From: Skeletonema tropicum
Lineage: Eukaryota > Bacillariophyta > Thalassiosirophyceae > Thalassiosirales > Thalassiosiraceae
Assembly (NCBI GenBank): GCA_037178625.1
Contig: CM074129.1
Span: 1,674,001 to 1,738,000, forward strand
Length of the DNA: 64,000 nt
Direction of reading: 5' to 3'
Shown: in pieces, positions 1 through 9,560 of the stretch
Layout of the letters: every line of letters begins with the position of its first letter
Numbering within the stretch: position 1 is the stretch's first letter
Program-made: the position numbers and the translations under genes
Notes under the pieces: generated by a model
Databases searched by the model: none
Told to the model about the DNA's origin: nothing
What the model saw: the letters and a program-made list of their open reading frames with translations, nothing else

Positions 1-2
1 AG

Positions 3-251
3 GGAATGTCAAAAGACGTCCTCATTGTCAATGACTGGAACTATCGATGCGTGAACTGGATCTACGTTGTCTTGTCGAGGGTGAGAACACTAGCTGGACT
101 CTACCTAATGAAACCGTTGGACCTCGAGCGCAGCTTCAATGTCCCTCAGAATATCATTCGCTTCGAGCAACGTTTAAAGGACACCAAAGAACGACCAATT
201 CTCGACATGTTGGGTTACCAATCAAATGCAGAGATCGATACAATGCAGTGA
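3..251 (+). CDS. C-terminal fragment of a PIF1-like DNA helicase, cut by the window edge
   Basis: The frame is open to the left edge and ends at 251. It contains YVVLSRVRTLAGLYL, which resembles the last conserved helicase motif (V-x-L-S-R-V-R) of PIF1/Helitron-type superfamily 1 helicases, followed by a short charged tail. Proteins of this type unwind DNA, either as cellular PIF1 helicases or as the helicase part of Helitron transposons; the fragment cannot tell which. Nothing of the ATPase core lies inside the window. In diatoms many such copies are transposon-derived, so a mobile origin is plausible (inference). Confidence 0.5.
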   Translation, partial: GMSKDVLIVNDWNYRCVNWIYVVLSRVRTLAGLYLMKPLDLERSFNVPQNIIRFEQRLKDTKERPILDMLGYQSNAEIDTMQ

Positions 252-1449
252 AGAGTTTTAGTAATCAGAAAGTTCATAACAACAACTAGAGAATACATTA
301 AACATCTCTACTTGATGAACCTTTTGGATCTGTGAAAGCACCTACCCAAAAAACAAATGCTTTATTATGCTCAATTTTGTGCAGCAAGAGAATTTCGTGC
401 AGCAAACAGAAGCACGAAAGCCGGGAGAAGCTTGCCCTGCCGCCGCACGCCAATAGGTATGTAGAGAATAATATGTCGTCAAACCGATCGACTATAGCTT
501 CAGCCCCGGATGAATTCAATTGGAACTTGTTACGTACTCCTTCTCCCTCCAAGTACCCTAGCTGTTGCTGCGATTCATATCACCCAATTTGGCGGCCTGC
601 TCAGTAATTAGCTTGGCCAACTGCTATCTTCACGCTTCTAGTGCAGTTGCAGTAGTACTGGATGAAGATGTATTTAATCCTGTCCGTGATTCAACAGTAA
701 TCTCGAGATAAAGCTTCAGTCCATTTGTTGCAGTAGTACTGAATAAAGATGTATTACACATTTAAACATCGAGTTATAAAACTTTACAGCTACAGCTAAA
801 GCTACAGCCCACCAGACACAGAAGCATATCTGCCACACACTCGAGCAGATTGCACGCACCGGGAAGTTCTATAGATTACAGAAGTTTGTATGTTGATGAG
901 CTCAAGATTTACATCGGCTGCTACACCTACAATGAGCATTATTGGTACAAGTAAGCACATGTATTGCGGCGCTTGAGGCGACTCCAATACTCGCAATGCT
1001 CCTTCTTAAAGTTACAGGCATGCACAGATGACAGCGCTACGAGCCGAAGATACTTCAAGACGTCTCGGCGCAAACCTCTGTCAAATATACCTCCAAGGTG
1101 CTCCAACTTGATGCTTCCCTTCACCATCTCCTTGCGGAACCACCAGTCCTCAAGCGAAAGAAGTTTGAATTTGTGAACCAGAAGGAAGGTCTGACCGAAA
1201 ATGAGAGCTAAGGCTAAGATTTCATCGCTGTTGAGGTGAGATCCAAGTTGTAGTGCACCCACAGCAGTGAGCCAAGCAGATATCTCAATAGTTATTGTTA
1301 CAAAACTCTACAGCAGACAGCCATACCGATTGGTAATGGAGCCCGCACTAGAGAGAGTCCAAGCTGTCGTTTCACTTATCATCCTATTGCTCTCCCTCTC
1401 TTGCTCGTGAAGATGAAAAGGCTGTAACAACCGTGAGTATATAAATTAC
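252..1449. other. About 1.2 kb without a confident gene
   Basis: No recognisable domain is seen. A minus-strand frame at 939–1262 (107 residues, GTG first codon, segment LSLEDWWFRKEM) is open but has no ATG and no family I recognise; it may be a decayed exon. A short sequence around GTTGCAGTAGTACTG occurs twice, near 645 and 728, as an imperfect direct repeat. The right part is the 3' flank of the minus-strand gene ending at 1450. Confidence 0.4.
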
Positions 1450-3489
1450 TCATGTTCCTCCCATCTTCTTCCTAATCTCAGTACTTGAAACATCCAACCT
1501 AAACTCCTCCTCAGTCAATAACGTAAACATTTCCTGAACATGCATTGGCAAAGACTTGACCTCCTCTTCCCCATTAATAAACTTGTTCGATCCACTCTCC
1601 GTCTGTTCCAATCTACCCCCTACAATGAAATGTACCCCCTTCATTTTCATCTGTACTAGTGCATCAATCATATTTTCAATGCAATTATTGTAGTATTTGG
1701 GATTGATAATTCGTACAAAGGTATCAGTCCCCAAAACAAATGTCATTTTTCGATTCGAAAAAGGAGATGAGTTTTTCAACACGCCATCCAAAAGAGATGT
1801 CTTTTGCGAAAACAGTGGTGCATTTGTCAATATGACTCCCCAATCTTGCGGCATGTCCGATAGAGTTGGAAAGAAGTTGACACGACGTTCTACTTCGGAG
1901 GGGTCTAATGGCGGTTTGTCTGCGTTGGTGACACTCATTTCGAAGAGTACTGTTGGATCATTGTCGTGTTTATCGACTTTACTCCATAAATTCTTCAATG
2001 CTGTTGATGACGAGGAAGAGGATGTTGAAATTGACTCTAATGATGAGTGCCGTGATCGGAGCACGTTGGATGATGACGATGATTCATTGAACTCCTTTTG
2101 TTCTCTTCGTCTAATTTGACGTAACGCATTTACAGCAGCATTGGCTAACCCGATATGACCATGATGTGGTGGATTATAACTCCCAGGAACAATAATGACA
2201 TCGTTTGGAAAGGGATTATGTCCATCTGCCAATGCAGTTTCCATTTGAACTTGCAATGAGCTTTCATCATTATTGTCATTGTGTTCGTTTGTCTTTTGAA
2301 GAACTGGTAAAATGCTAACAATGTCAGCATTCCCCTCAATGATTTGACGTGCCCCTGCAGCCGGTGAACAATCATGCATAATATCACTGCTTCTTCCATT
2401 ATTACTCCCAGCGACTTTGTACGATTGCACTGTCAATTCATCCCCATCCTTATCCAATATTTGTTGAATCATAGCGTCACATTCATCCTTTTCCATATAC
2501 TCTCTATATTGAATCATGGATGCAAGCACAAGGTTGGAAATCACCACCTCCTCTTCCCCCCGTGATCGTTTATCCGTACACTTGACCATCTCACTATTCT
2601 CCAACTTGATCTTCCAAACAGTTGTCCCCAACCTTAATGTACTAAGTGCAATATATGCCGTACTACTAACCCCACTACTACTACTACTACTACTCTCGAC
2701 ATTCCCAACAAGGGCCGAGGCACACCCAACACCCACACAATACAGGGCTTTGTCTTGAAATGAGGGTGATAATTGGATAGATCGGGAGAGTGCCGCTTGA
2801 GAGAGGAGGATTGCTGCTTGAGTGGAACAAAAACTGAATTTTGGTGGATTATTGATAGTAGTATCATCATTTGTTGCTGCGTCGGTAGGATCATACACGT
2901 CATTAGTATCATCGCCATCACTGCCATCATCCAACACGACATCACGATCCAGATGATTATTGGTAACAAACTCCGCAAACGATCGACGATCATACGTGAC
3001 AATACTCTCGAGTAATATAGAGGATGCACCAGAAGTTGAAGCAATGGCGGATGACGCGGTGGATCCTCCGCCTGCTATTGCTATACATGTTTTGATTGGT
3101 GGTTGGGGGAGGTTGTTGTTGCTGCCGCGGATGAGACGTGTTGCGAGTTGTTGTGTTTGAGATGGAGAGGAGTTCATGATGTCATCATCTGATGATGATG
3201 TTGTTGACATCGTGGCAGAGAGTGATTTTGTAGAAGCTCGAAATATTCGTGATGGATCTAAGTTGCCTCGACTGCTATAGATGGTTGTGTTGTCAAGTAT
3301 TCGCTTTGCTGCTGATAATGATGAGGCTGATGATCGGATTCGGATATTAGAGAAGGCAATCATCGGATGACGAGTCGGTGATGAACGACTTGTAGCGGAG
3401 GCGACGGCGATGATGCTGCTAGGAAATAATACGATGAACGATGATACGAGTAATAACTGAAGTGGCGGTATCATCATCATGCGCAGCAA
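1450..3489 (-). CDS. CinA-C-like plus nucleotidylyltransferase fusion protein
   Basis: The 679-residue protein starts with a hydrophobic leader (about residues 8–32), suggesting entry to the secretory route or the plastid. Residues about 130–390 resemble the CinA C-terminal (nicotinamide-nucleotide amidase-like) fold, with a glycine/serine-rich AIAGGGSTASSAIA start. Residues 430–679 are a nucleotidylyltransferase domain: PGSYNPPHHGH at 435–445 is the (T/H)xGH-type nucleotide-binding motif, and SSTEIRKKM near the end is the ISSTxIR motif of NMN/NaMN adenylyltransferase relatives. I recall plants having a similar fused protein. The likely role is in pyridine-nucleotide or nucleotidyl-transfer metabolism, but the substrate cannot be read from sequence. 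Acidic and poly-Ser insertions (for example 265–272 and 470–495) make it longer than usual. It is divergent from the gene starting at 3684, with 194 bp between starts. Confidence 0.75.
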   Translation of the reverse strand: MLRMMMIPPLQLLLVSSFIVLFPSSIIAVASATSRSSPTRHPMIAFSNIRIRSSASSLSAAKRILDNTTIYSSRGNLDPSRIFRASTKSLSATMSTTSSSDDDIMNSSPSQTQQLATRLIRGSNNNLPQPPIKTCIAIAGGGSTASSAIASTSGASSILLESIVTYDRRSFAEFVTNNHLDRDVVLDDGSDGDDTNDVYDPTDAATNDDTTINNPPKFSFCSTQAAILLSQAALSRSIQLSPSFQDKALYCVGVGCASALVGNVESSSSSSSGVSSTAYIALSTLRLGTTVWKIKLENSEMVKCTDKRSRGEEEVVISNLVLASMIQYREYMEKDECDAMIQQILDKDGDELTVQSYKVAGSNNGRSSDIMHDCSPAAGARQIIEGNADIVSILPVLQKTNEHNDNNDESSLQVQMETALADGHNPFPNDVIIVPGSYNPPHHGHIGLANAAVNALRQIRRREQKEFNESSSSSNVLRSRHSSLESISTSSSSSSTALKNLWSKVDKHDNDPTVLFEMSVTNADKPPLDPSEVERRVNFFPTLSDMPQDWGVILTNAPLFSQKTSLLDGVLKNSSPFSNRKMTFVLGTDTFVRIINPKYYNNCIENMIDALVQMKMKGVHFIVGGRLEQTESGSNKFINGEEEVKSLPMHVQEMFTLLTEEEFRLDVSSTEIRKKMGGT

Positions 3490-3683
3490 TCGCTAGAGAG
3501 AGGGGGGCTTGCTTCTTAGTTGGAAGTAGCTACGCCATCCACATTGGCAGAGGGAGATGTGTGATGTGTCAGGAAGGAGAGAGCTTTGGCGCTTTTTTAT
3601 CAACTGATTCCTTCGTAGTATGCGTAGAAATGAAAATGAAAATCTTCCTTCTTTCCTCTCACTCTCACACAGACACTAAAGCC

Positions 3684-4910
3684 ATGCCGCCCAACAACAG
3701 AGGACAGCAAAAGCCATCGCCGTCTACAAACCAACGACGAACATTCCGAGGTAGAGGTGGTCCAACTGATGGCAATTTACCACCCAAGAAATCGCCTCGT
3801 GTGAAGGTGAAATATCAGCATCATCCGGCAGCAGTAACAACAGCTCCTGATGCTGAGTTGGAGGAACATCATGATGGCATTGACATCACTCAACTCTCCC
3901 TTGATGACGATGATGATGGAAGACTAAACAATGACAACAGTGATGAGAGTGACAGCGAAGAGGAAGAGGGCTGCAACAATCCACTGCGGAACGAAATTAA
4001 TCACTTACACAAGAAAATTCAAAACATTACACATTCCATACAATCAAGCCCATTAGGTATATCCAGTCCCAATACATGGCGTACCAATTGTTTACACCCT
4101 ATTAAGAATTTAGTAAAGGAGTGGAGATCAATTTTATCATTCCATTCGCAACAAATTAAGGGAGGGGGGAGTGAGGAGCACGTGTCGGATGATGATGATG
4201 ATGATGTGGTGCTTGAACGTAACAATGGCAACGGCAACACAGAAACAACCGAGTTGCAACTACTACTACATGAGACATCGACTAAAGTGTTCATTTTGAT
4301 ACAAATGGCCATGCAAACAGGTCCGCTGGTGGGGAGTAATCCTGGTTATTTCAAACGGTGTGGTGGAGAGGTTGCATCGTTTGCTTTGGAGTTTTTGATG
4401 AATGTGATTGATCTTGCTGGAGGACTTACTGATGCTGAAAATGCTGATGATGATGAAGGCAAAGATCATAGTGAAGAAGTTGGTAATGAAAGCAGCAACA
4501 ATGTTGATGCTGAAAACAATGATTTGTCTTACTCGGGCGCTGATGTCAACATTGATGATTCTTCTTCGTCCAGCTCGACCGATGACAGTGGAGAGGATGA
4601 AAAGGATAAGACAACCACAGTGGCACCAGGAACATCAGGATCATCATCATCAGCATTGTCATCATCGACTCAAACAAAAGAGATGCAAACAATTCAAACT
4701 GCAATACAAGACAGCTTTCTATTTACGGAAAAACAATCACAGAGAATTCATCGATGGTATCGCAACGCAACTAAAGCAGCACATGCGAACAAGCCACCAT
4801 CAAAGAGTGCTTCGAAGTTGCAGAGTCAGAAGAGTAAGAAACAAAGAATGAAGGATCTCAAGATGGAGAGGAAGTTAAAGAAGAAGAACAAGGGTCGCGG
4901 TAGGAAATAG
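3684..4910 (+). CDS. Unknown protein with acidic stretches and a highly basic C terminus
   Basis: The start is set at ATG 3684 (MPPNNRGQQ) in good context. The frame is open upstream to 3441, but that part overlaps the divergent gene and reads like a leader. The 408-residue product has a basic N terminus, acidic runs (poly-Asp/Glu), a conserved-looking middle with NPGYFKRCGGEVASFALEFL, more acidic and Ser-rich sequence, and a C-terminal FLFTEKQSQRIHRWYRNAT segment ending in KKKNKGRGRK. This architecture suits a nuclear or nucleolar RNA-associated protein (inference). No family is recognised. A decayed copy of its 3' half lies at 8731–9372, so the middle and C-terminal segments can be compared between copies. 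Confidence 0.7.
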   Translation: MPPNNRGQQKPSPSTNQRRTFRGRGGPTDGNLPPKKSPRVKVKYQHHPAAVTTAPDAELEEHHDGIDITQLSLDDDDDGRLNNDNSDESDSEEEEGCNNPLRNEINHLHKKIQNITHSIQSSPLGISSPNTWRTNCLHPIKNLVKEWRSILSFHSQQIKGGGSEEHVSDDDDDDVVLERNNGNGNTETTELQLLLHETSTKVFILIQMAMQTGPLVGSNPGYFKRCGGEVASFALEFLMNVIDLAGGLTDAENADDDEGKDHSEEVGNESSNNVDAENNDLSYSGADVNIDDSSSSSSTDDSGEDEKDKTTTVAPGTSGSSSSALSSSTQTKEMQTIQTAIQDSFLFTEKQSQRIHRWYRNATKAAHANKPPSKSASKLQSQKSKKQRMKDLKMERKLKKKNKGRGRK

Positions 4911-5075
4911 AGAAGGGCATCATTTAGGCTGACAGCTTTTGGAATTAGTTCAATTGAAATTAACATTACTGCGCTGCATTCATACACCTCTCCGTTATGC
5001 CACAATAGCATTCATCCCCAACAATACCATTCAATACGTAGGCGCCAAAATATTGATTAAATCTGCTCAAACATC

Positions 5076-6797
5076 TCAAGGATTAGATTGAAGAGGAATC
5101 ATTTCGCCTGTGAATACATCCATTGCCAACCTACTCGTCCTACGTTCCATCTCTTCAAAGTCAACCTTCTTTTCAATCCCCTTCTTCTCTTTTGTACTTC
5201 CATTTACATCCTTCTTGTCCTCGTAGTCCACTGGGTTCAAGCCACACGATGACGCCGCAAGTTGGTGCTCCATCATCACCTGGGAATAGCCAACTCTTTT
5301 CAAAGCCATATATGGCACACCTGCCAGCCTCAATATAGACTTGAGAATGTACGACGTCTCTTCCGGTGATGTAATCCATACGCATGGGCAGACACTCCTA
5401 GCAGCAAAATCATTTCCATTTTTCAAAAACTGATCACCAATGTGTAATGATTCCTCGGGTGGAACGCCCAGGTAAGACTGTAACATTTGAACACCAACAC
5501 GCTTGTTGCCCACATCAACCCATGCATCTCTCCCACCATTGAATGCACAAAATGGAAGATTGATCTTCGAATTATCAAGCTCCGATTGAACCCTCAGCAC
5601 TGCATCATCCAACGCTTCACGGGTTATTTTCTCATCTACCTTGGGGATCAGTCCCACCGATCTCTTCTTCCGGATGATACGAGCACGCATGTTTTGATCT
5701 TCCATTGCCGTTTTGAATGATGCTTCTGCCATGTCTAACACTGATTTCACTTCTGATTCGGACCAGTTTCCAGGTGCGTCGGACATGTGCTTTGTGCTAT
5801 TCATCCACCCACCTGGACCGTTCTCCTTTACTGCATGAAGCTTATAGTCAGCACCAAGACGAAGCAGGTAGTTGCATTCACCCCCAAAGATGTAGAAGCG
5901 TTCTAAATCATCATTCTCTAACCCCTTCTCTTTGAAGTATGCCAACAACCCTGATAATCTCAACTCGTACTTTTCAGCTTGATACTCATATCCTGCTGCA
6001 GTCACCACGGCAATTGTAACTCCATGCTTGAGCAATAGAAATAGATACTTTGCCAACTTGGGATTGCTCTCAAAATTGGCTCCATCTGAGTACAATGTCT
6101 GATCCCCATCAAAGCAAATCAATTTTGGACCGGGGAGAACTGTACGTTCAGGGAGGAGAGAGAACGCTTCCTCAATTTCAATTGACTCAGATCGATCGCA
6201 CACTTTACGTGAACGCTCTTTGGGGGGATCATCTCCACTGGCTTGGCTGTCGTCGCATTCATCAGGCTCACGACGTGGGGTAACTGTCATGCTAGTCCAT
6301 GCTCTGATTGCTTCATCATCCGTCTCGCCCTCTTTCGTCGCATACTGTGCACCGCCATCACCGCCACTATTCGGCGCAAGTGGAGGCGAATCAGTCAAGG
6401 CAATAATCTGTGCCAAATTCAAAATATGACGGATTTCATTAAACGAAATACAGATATGACGTCGTTTAGTAATCCCATACTTTTGATTGTATGCCTCAAA
6501 CGCCTTCCTCAATGGAAGACGCGTGTAAAACGTCCCCACCTGAGGAACCAACTGCTTGAGTCGGGATGGGACAAAGGCAGCTTTGCCATTTTGGGAAATG
6601 TCATCGAGGTATTGATCGGTCAGTTTGCGATGTTCATCGATGAGAACTTCAAAATGGCTGAATGTGTCGGCGCCAGTCGTGTCGAGGGCGTCGAGGACGA
6701 AGGAATGCATTAGCATAGATTTCATCCATTCTATGAGGCCGTCGCGGCGGTGGGGGGTTAGGAGGTAGTTTCTTCGACGTGATGATATGTTGGACAT
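5076..6797 (-). CDS. ISN1: IMP-specific 5'-nucleotidase (ISN1 family), copy A
   Basis: This 573-residue protein is expected to dephosphorylate IMP to inosine in purine turnover, in the cytosol. The HAD-type catalytic motif FDGDQTLYSDG places the nucleophile Asp at about 230 and the acid/base Asp at 232. The N terminus (RRRNYLLTPHRRDGLIEWMK) and the later HIGDQFL segment (third HAD motif region) are typical of the ISN1 family known from fungi, Plasmodium and other protists. It is about 120 residues longer than the yeast enzyme, mainly through a low-complexity linker at 135–215 and a C-terminal extension. No intron or targeting signal is seen. A close paralogue is at 9561–11255; this copy has an extra 19–20 residue stretch near the C terminus (KRVGYSQVMMEHQLAASS) that the other lacks. 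Confidence 0.88.
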   Translation of the reverse strand: MSNISSRRRNYLLTPHRRDGLIEWMKSMLMHSFVLDALDTTGADTFSHFEVLIDEHRKLTDQYLDDISQNGKAAFVPSRLKQLVPQVGTFYTRLPLRKAFEAYNQKYGITKRRHICISFNEIRHILNLAQIIALTDSPPLAPNSGGDGGAQYATKEGETDDEAIRAWTSMTVTPRREPDECDDSQASGDDPPKERSRKVCDRSESIEIEEAFSLLPERTVLPGPKLICFDGDQTLYSDGANFESNPKLAKYLFLLLKHGVTIAVVTAAGYEYQAEKYELRLSGLLAYFKEKGLENDDLERFYIFGGECNYLLRLGADYKLHAVKENGPGGWMNSTKHMSDAPGNWSESEVKSVLDMAEASFKTAMEDQNMRARIIRKKRSVGLIPKVDEKITREALDDAVLRVQSELDNSKINLPFCAFNGGRDAWVDVGNKRVGVQMLQSYLGVPPEESLHIGDQFLKNGNDFAARSVCPCVWITSPEETSYILKSILRLAGVPYMALKRVGYSQVMMEHQLAASSCGLNPVDYEDKKDVNGSTKEKKGIEKKVDFEEMERRTSRLAMDVFTGEMIPLQSNP

Positions 6798-7185
6798 ATT
6801 GTCGTGGTGGTGGAGATTGTTCTACCTTATGTTTTGTTGCTTGCTATCTTGCTTTATCAATTATTGCCGCGGCAACTATATGAACTTTCTTCTCAGTGCT
6901 TCTGCTTCTGAAATTCTTCGATTTAGTCGCTGTTTTGTCAAGTTGCTGTAGTCCTACTTAGGCAGTAACTTTGATGAAGATGCACTTCATGTTGATTCTG
7001 GATTGGAGATCTTTGCGCAACAGGGATTTTGGGGATCACCGCTGTGTTTTGGAAAGATTAGCCCTTTCCATATGCTTGTAAGTACCTACTGCCCTGCCAA
7101 AAGATTTTGGTCACCATCTGTTGTGTTGGTCTTTACTCTTGCTACGGTAAACGCTGAATGCTGAAGATGTTGTTGCTTTGGCTGG
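6798..7185. other. Upstream region of ISN1 copy A
   Basis: No gene is seen. The first ~170 bases resemble the upstream region of copy B (for example TGCTGTAGTCCT near 6945 and 11420), so the promoter was part of the duplicated segment. The right end abuts the MITE insertion at 7186. Confidence 0.5.
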
Positions 7186-7697
7186 CTACTGGCGGGAAAA
7201 AATTTTCACTGGAAAAAATTGTCACCGTCACTGAAACTCCACACAAAACACTAACAAAACACAAAAAACATGAGTTCTACACCCTTACATGGAGGTTCTG
7301 TGCCTCCATGTCGACCCCAAACACAAATAGTCGACCATAATACGGTAGTACAGACTATTAGCTTTCGATAGAACCACTGGTCAACGTTTTATGCAGTATA
7401 CTTGCACAGCAGCAGCAGTACAGGCACGCAGATCTGCCGTAGGCATGCGTCATTCTAGCTTGAAATAGCAGTTATTGGTCCCAAATTCGTCGGTAGGTGC
7501 TCTATCTCGACGAATTATAGTCTCTTCTGCATCAGATAATGTAGATATACTGTTTGGGATGCTATTTTTAGACTGCTCTTTGTATTTTCGTCGAGTAGCA
7601 TTGCCATATTTAGACTATCACAATTTTGTTAGTATTTTGTGCGTGAAATTTGTGAGCTGTCACCGTGGTGACGGTGACAGTTTCTTCCCGCCAGTAG
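7186..7697. mobile_element. 512-bp MITE, copy 1, with 4-bp target duplication
   Basis: The ends are inverted: CTACTGGCGGGAA at 7186 and its complement ending at 7697 (TTCCCGCCAGTAG). The flanking CTGG is repeated directly at 7182–7185 and 7698–7701. No coding capacity is seen. A second copy of exactly the same length is at 33027–33538, sharing the interior (for example the stretch around 7370–7540) but differing next to the ends. Here the right subterminal region is a perfect 10-bp-arm hairpin at 7657–7680 built from CTGTCACCGT, and GTCACCG also occurs at the left near 7221. It is a non-autonomous DNA transposon; the superfamily is not assigned, and a 4-bp duplication is seen at both copies. 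Confidence 0.85.
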
Positions 7698-7979
7698 CTG
7701 GATGCTGGATAAATAACTTCACGTGAGCGATAGGTATGTAGCAAAAGATACTATTAGCCGGAACGGTACTCAGCCATCTGCTGCGCTACCGATCAGCAGC
7801 TGGCAATGATCCGAGCTATGTCTATGATGATAACAGCTAACAGCTAGAGAGAGAGCAAAAACAACAAATAAAAATAGTACTCTTCACGCTATCGTAGAGA
7901 ACCGACTCAAACACAGGAATCACTATCACCGGCGCACATCTCATCCACTCCAACTCCAAAATGCATCTAAAACATCATC

Positions 7980-8700
7980 ATGTCGACAACCCAAAGCAAG
8001 AGCCCAACAAAGAAGACAGCATCACCAAAAGATGGTGGAGACGATGAGGATGATGTGGGAGCCTTGATTTATAGGGAGGTTCAGCTGAGGAAGGCAGAGG
8101 CGGCGGCCGCAGCTGCCGCGAGGTAGGAGCAAGAAGACATCAGCAGCAGCTTCAATCAATCGTCGAACTTCAACTCGGAAGAGATCACTTGTCTACAATC
8201 AGGGGGGTACATCGTTGCCTAGAGTTCAAAAGACAAAGGAACTTCGAAAAGGAAACGAAAGTCTACATCGGAGGAAGATCTGTCAAGGAAGATGCTGGTG
8301 GCAAGGAAGAAGTATAGATATGAATGCTCTGCTGATGGATGCACAAATAATGTTTACAGTGGAGGAGTGTGCGTTCGTCATGGTGCAAAGAGGAAGCTAT
8401 GCAGAGGTGTAGGAGTACTAATCAAGCCATCAAAGGAGGAGTGTGAATGAAGCATGGAGCACAGGTGAAAGCAAAGGCTAAGCGATGCAGCAGCGGAGGG
8501 TGCACTAATCAAGCTTAAAGGAGGGGAGTATGCAACAGGCACGGGGCATATCGCAATTCACAAGATGAATCTACTGCATTTGGATCTGAATACGAGAAGA
8601 CTACTGCAACTCAAACCTTACCCAATCAGCGTGCTTATTGATCTCCACCGAGTGTAACTAAAAGAAGGGGAAGTGTTCCCGAAGAGGTGACAATACTCTG
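7980..8700 (+). pseudogene. Broken Cys/His-repeat (WRKY19-like) protein gene
   Basis: ATG at 7980 opens a 48-codon frame (basic start MSTTQSKSPTKKTASPK, acidic middle, alanine run) that stops at 8127. After further stops and frame changes the sequence encodes Cys/His repeats: ECSADGCTNNVYSGGVC followed by VRHGAKRKLC near 8320–8400. Two more decayed repeats (C-TN-A-GG-C-HG pattern) follow in shifted frames near 8405–8545. Repeats of the form C-x4-C-x(n)-GGVC-x2-HGA are abundant in diatom proteins that databases label WRKY19-like; function is unknown, perhaps nucleic-acid binding. At least three frame disruptions show that the gene is dead. It separates the two ISN1 duplication units and is not part of either. 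Confidence 0.65.
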
Positions 8701-8730
8701 CCAAGAAATAGTGGAGGTCTAGAGTCTAGA

Positions 8731-9372
8731 GAGATGCCACCGAGTAGCAACAACTACTACGCGAAACATCGACGAAAGTGTTCATTCTGATACAAATGAC
8801 CATGCAAGCGGGTTCTTTGGTGGGGAGTGACCCTGGTTATTTTAAGCGGTGTGGTGGCGAGGTTGCTTTGGAGTTTTTTGATGAATGTGATTGATCTTGC
8901 TGGAGGAAACACTGATGCTGCTGTTTCTGCTGATAATGACGATCATAGTGAAGAAGGACGCAATGAAAGCAGTGATAACGTTGACACTGAAAACAATAAT
9001 TTGTCTTACTCGGGCGTTGATTCCAACAACGACGATCTTCTTCGTCCAGATCGACCGATGACGAAGAAGAGGGTGAAAATGATAAGTCAGCCATAGTGGC
9101 ACCAGGAACATTAGCATCAGCATCATCTTCAACACAAACAAAAGAGATGCAAACAATTCAAACTTCATCAAAAGATAGCTTTTTGTTTACGGAGAAGCAA
9201 TCACAAAGATTGCATCAGTGGTATCGTAACGCAACTAATGTAGCAGACGCGAACAAGCCACCGTCAAAGAGTGCTTAAAGTTGCAGAGTCAGAAGAGTAA
9301 GAAACAAAGAATGAAGGATCTCAAGATGGAGAGGAAGTTGAAGAAGAAAAACGAGGGTTGTTGTAGGAAATA
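8731..9372 (+). pseudogene. Decayed copy of the 3684–4910 gene (3' half only)
   Basis: The stretch aligns with 4245–4910. Recognisable pieces are the FFLMNVIDLAGG-like segment, LSYSGVDSNNDD and FLFTEKQSQRLHQWYRNAT. The 5' half is missing, the reading frame shifts near 9060–9095, and a stop follows PPSKSA at 9278 before the basic tail. It sits in the same place relative to ISN1 copy B as the intact gene does to copy A, so both were copied together and this one was lost (inference). Start and promoter are absent. Confidence 0.85.
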
Positions 9373-9560
9373 GAATGGAGCAATACTTCGGCTGATCAGC
9401 TTTTAAGTTTGTGATATTTATGATCAGCTTTTAGAGTTAGTTGAATAAATTAACATTGCACTGCATTCATCCAACTTTTCATGGCCCACAATAGCACTCA
9501 TCCCCAACAATACCATTCAATACATAGGCGTCAAAATATTCTTAAAACAGCTGAAACATC

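Noticed and set aside
2516..3160. Plus-strand frames inside the nucleotidylyltransferase gene
   Set aside because: They are antisense to a well-supported coding region and come from its low-complexity codons.
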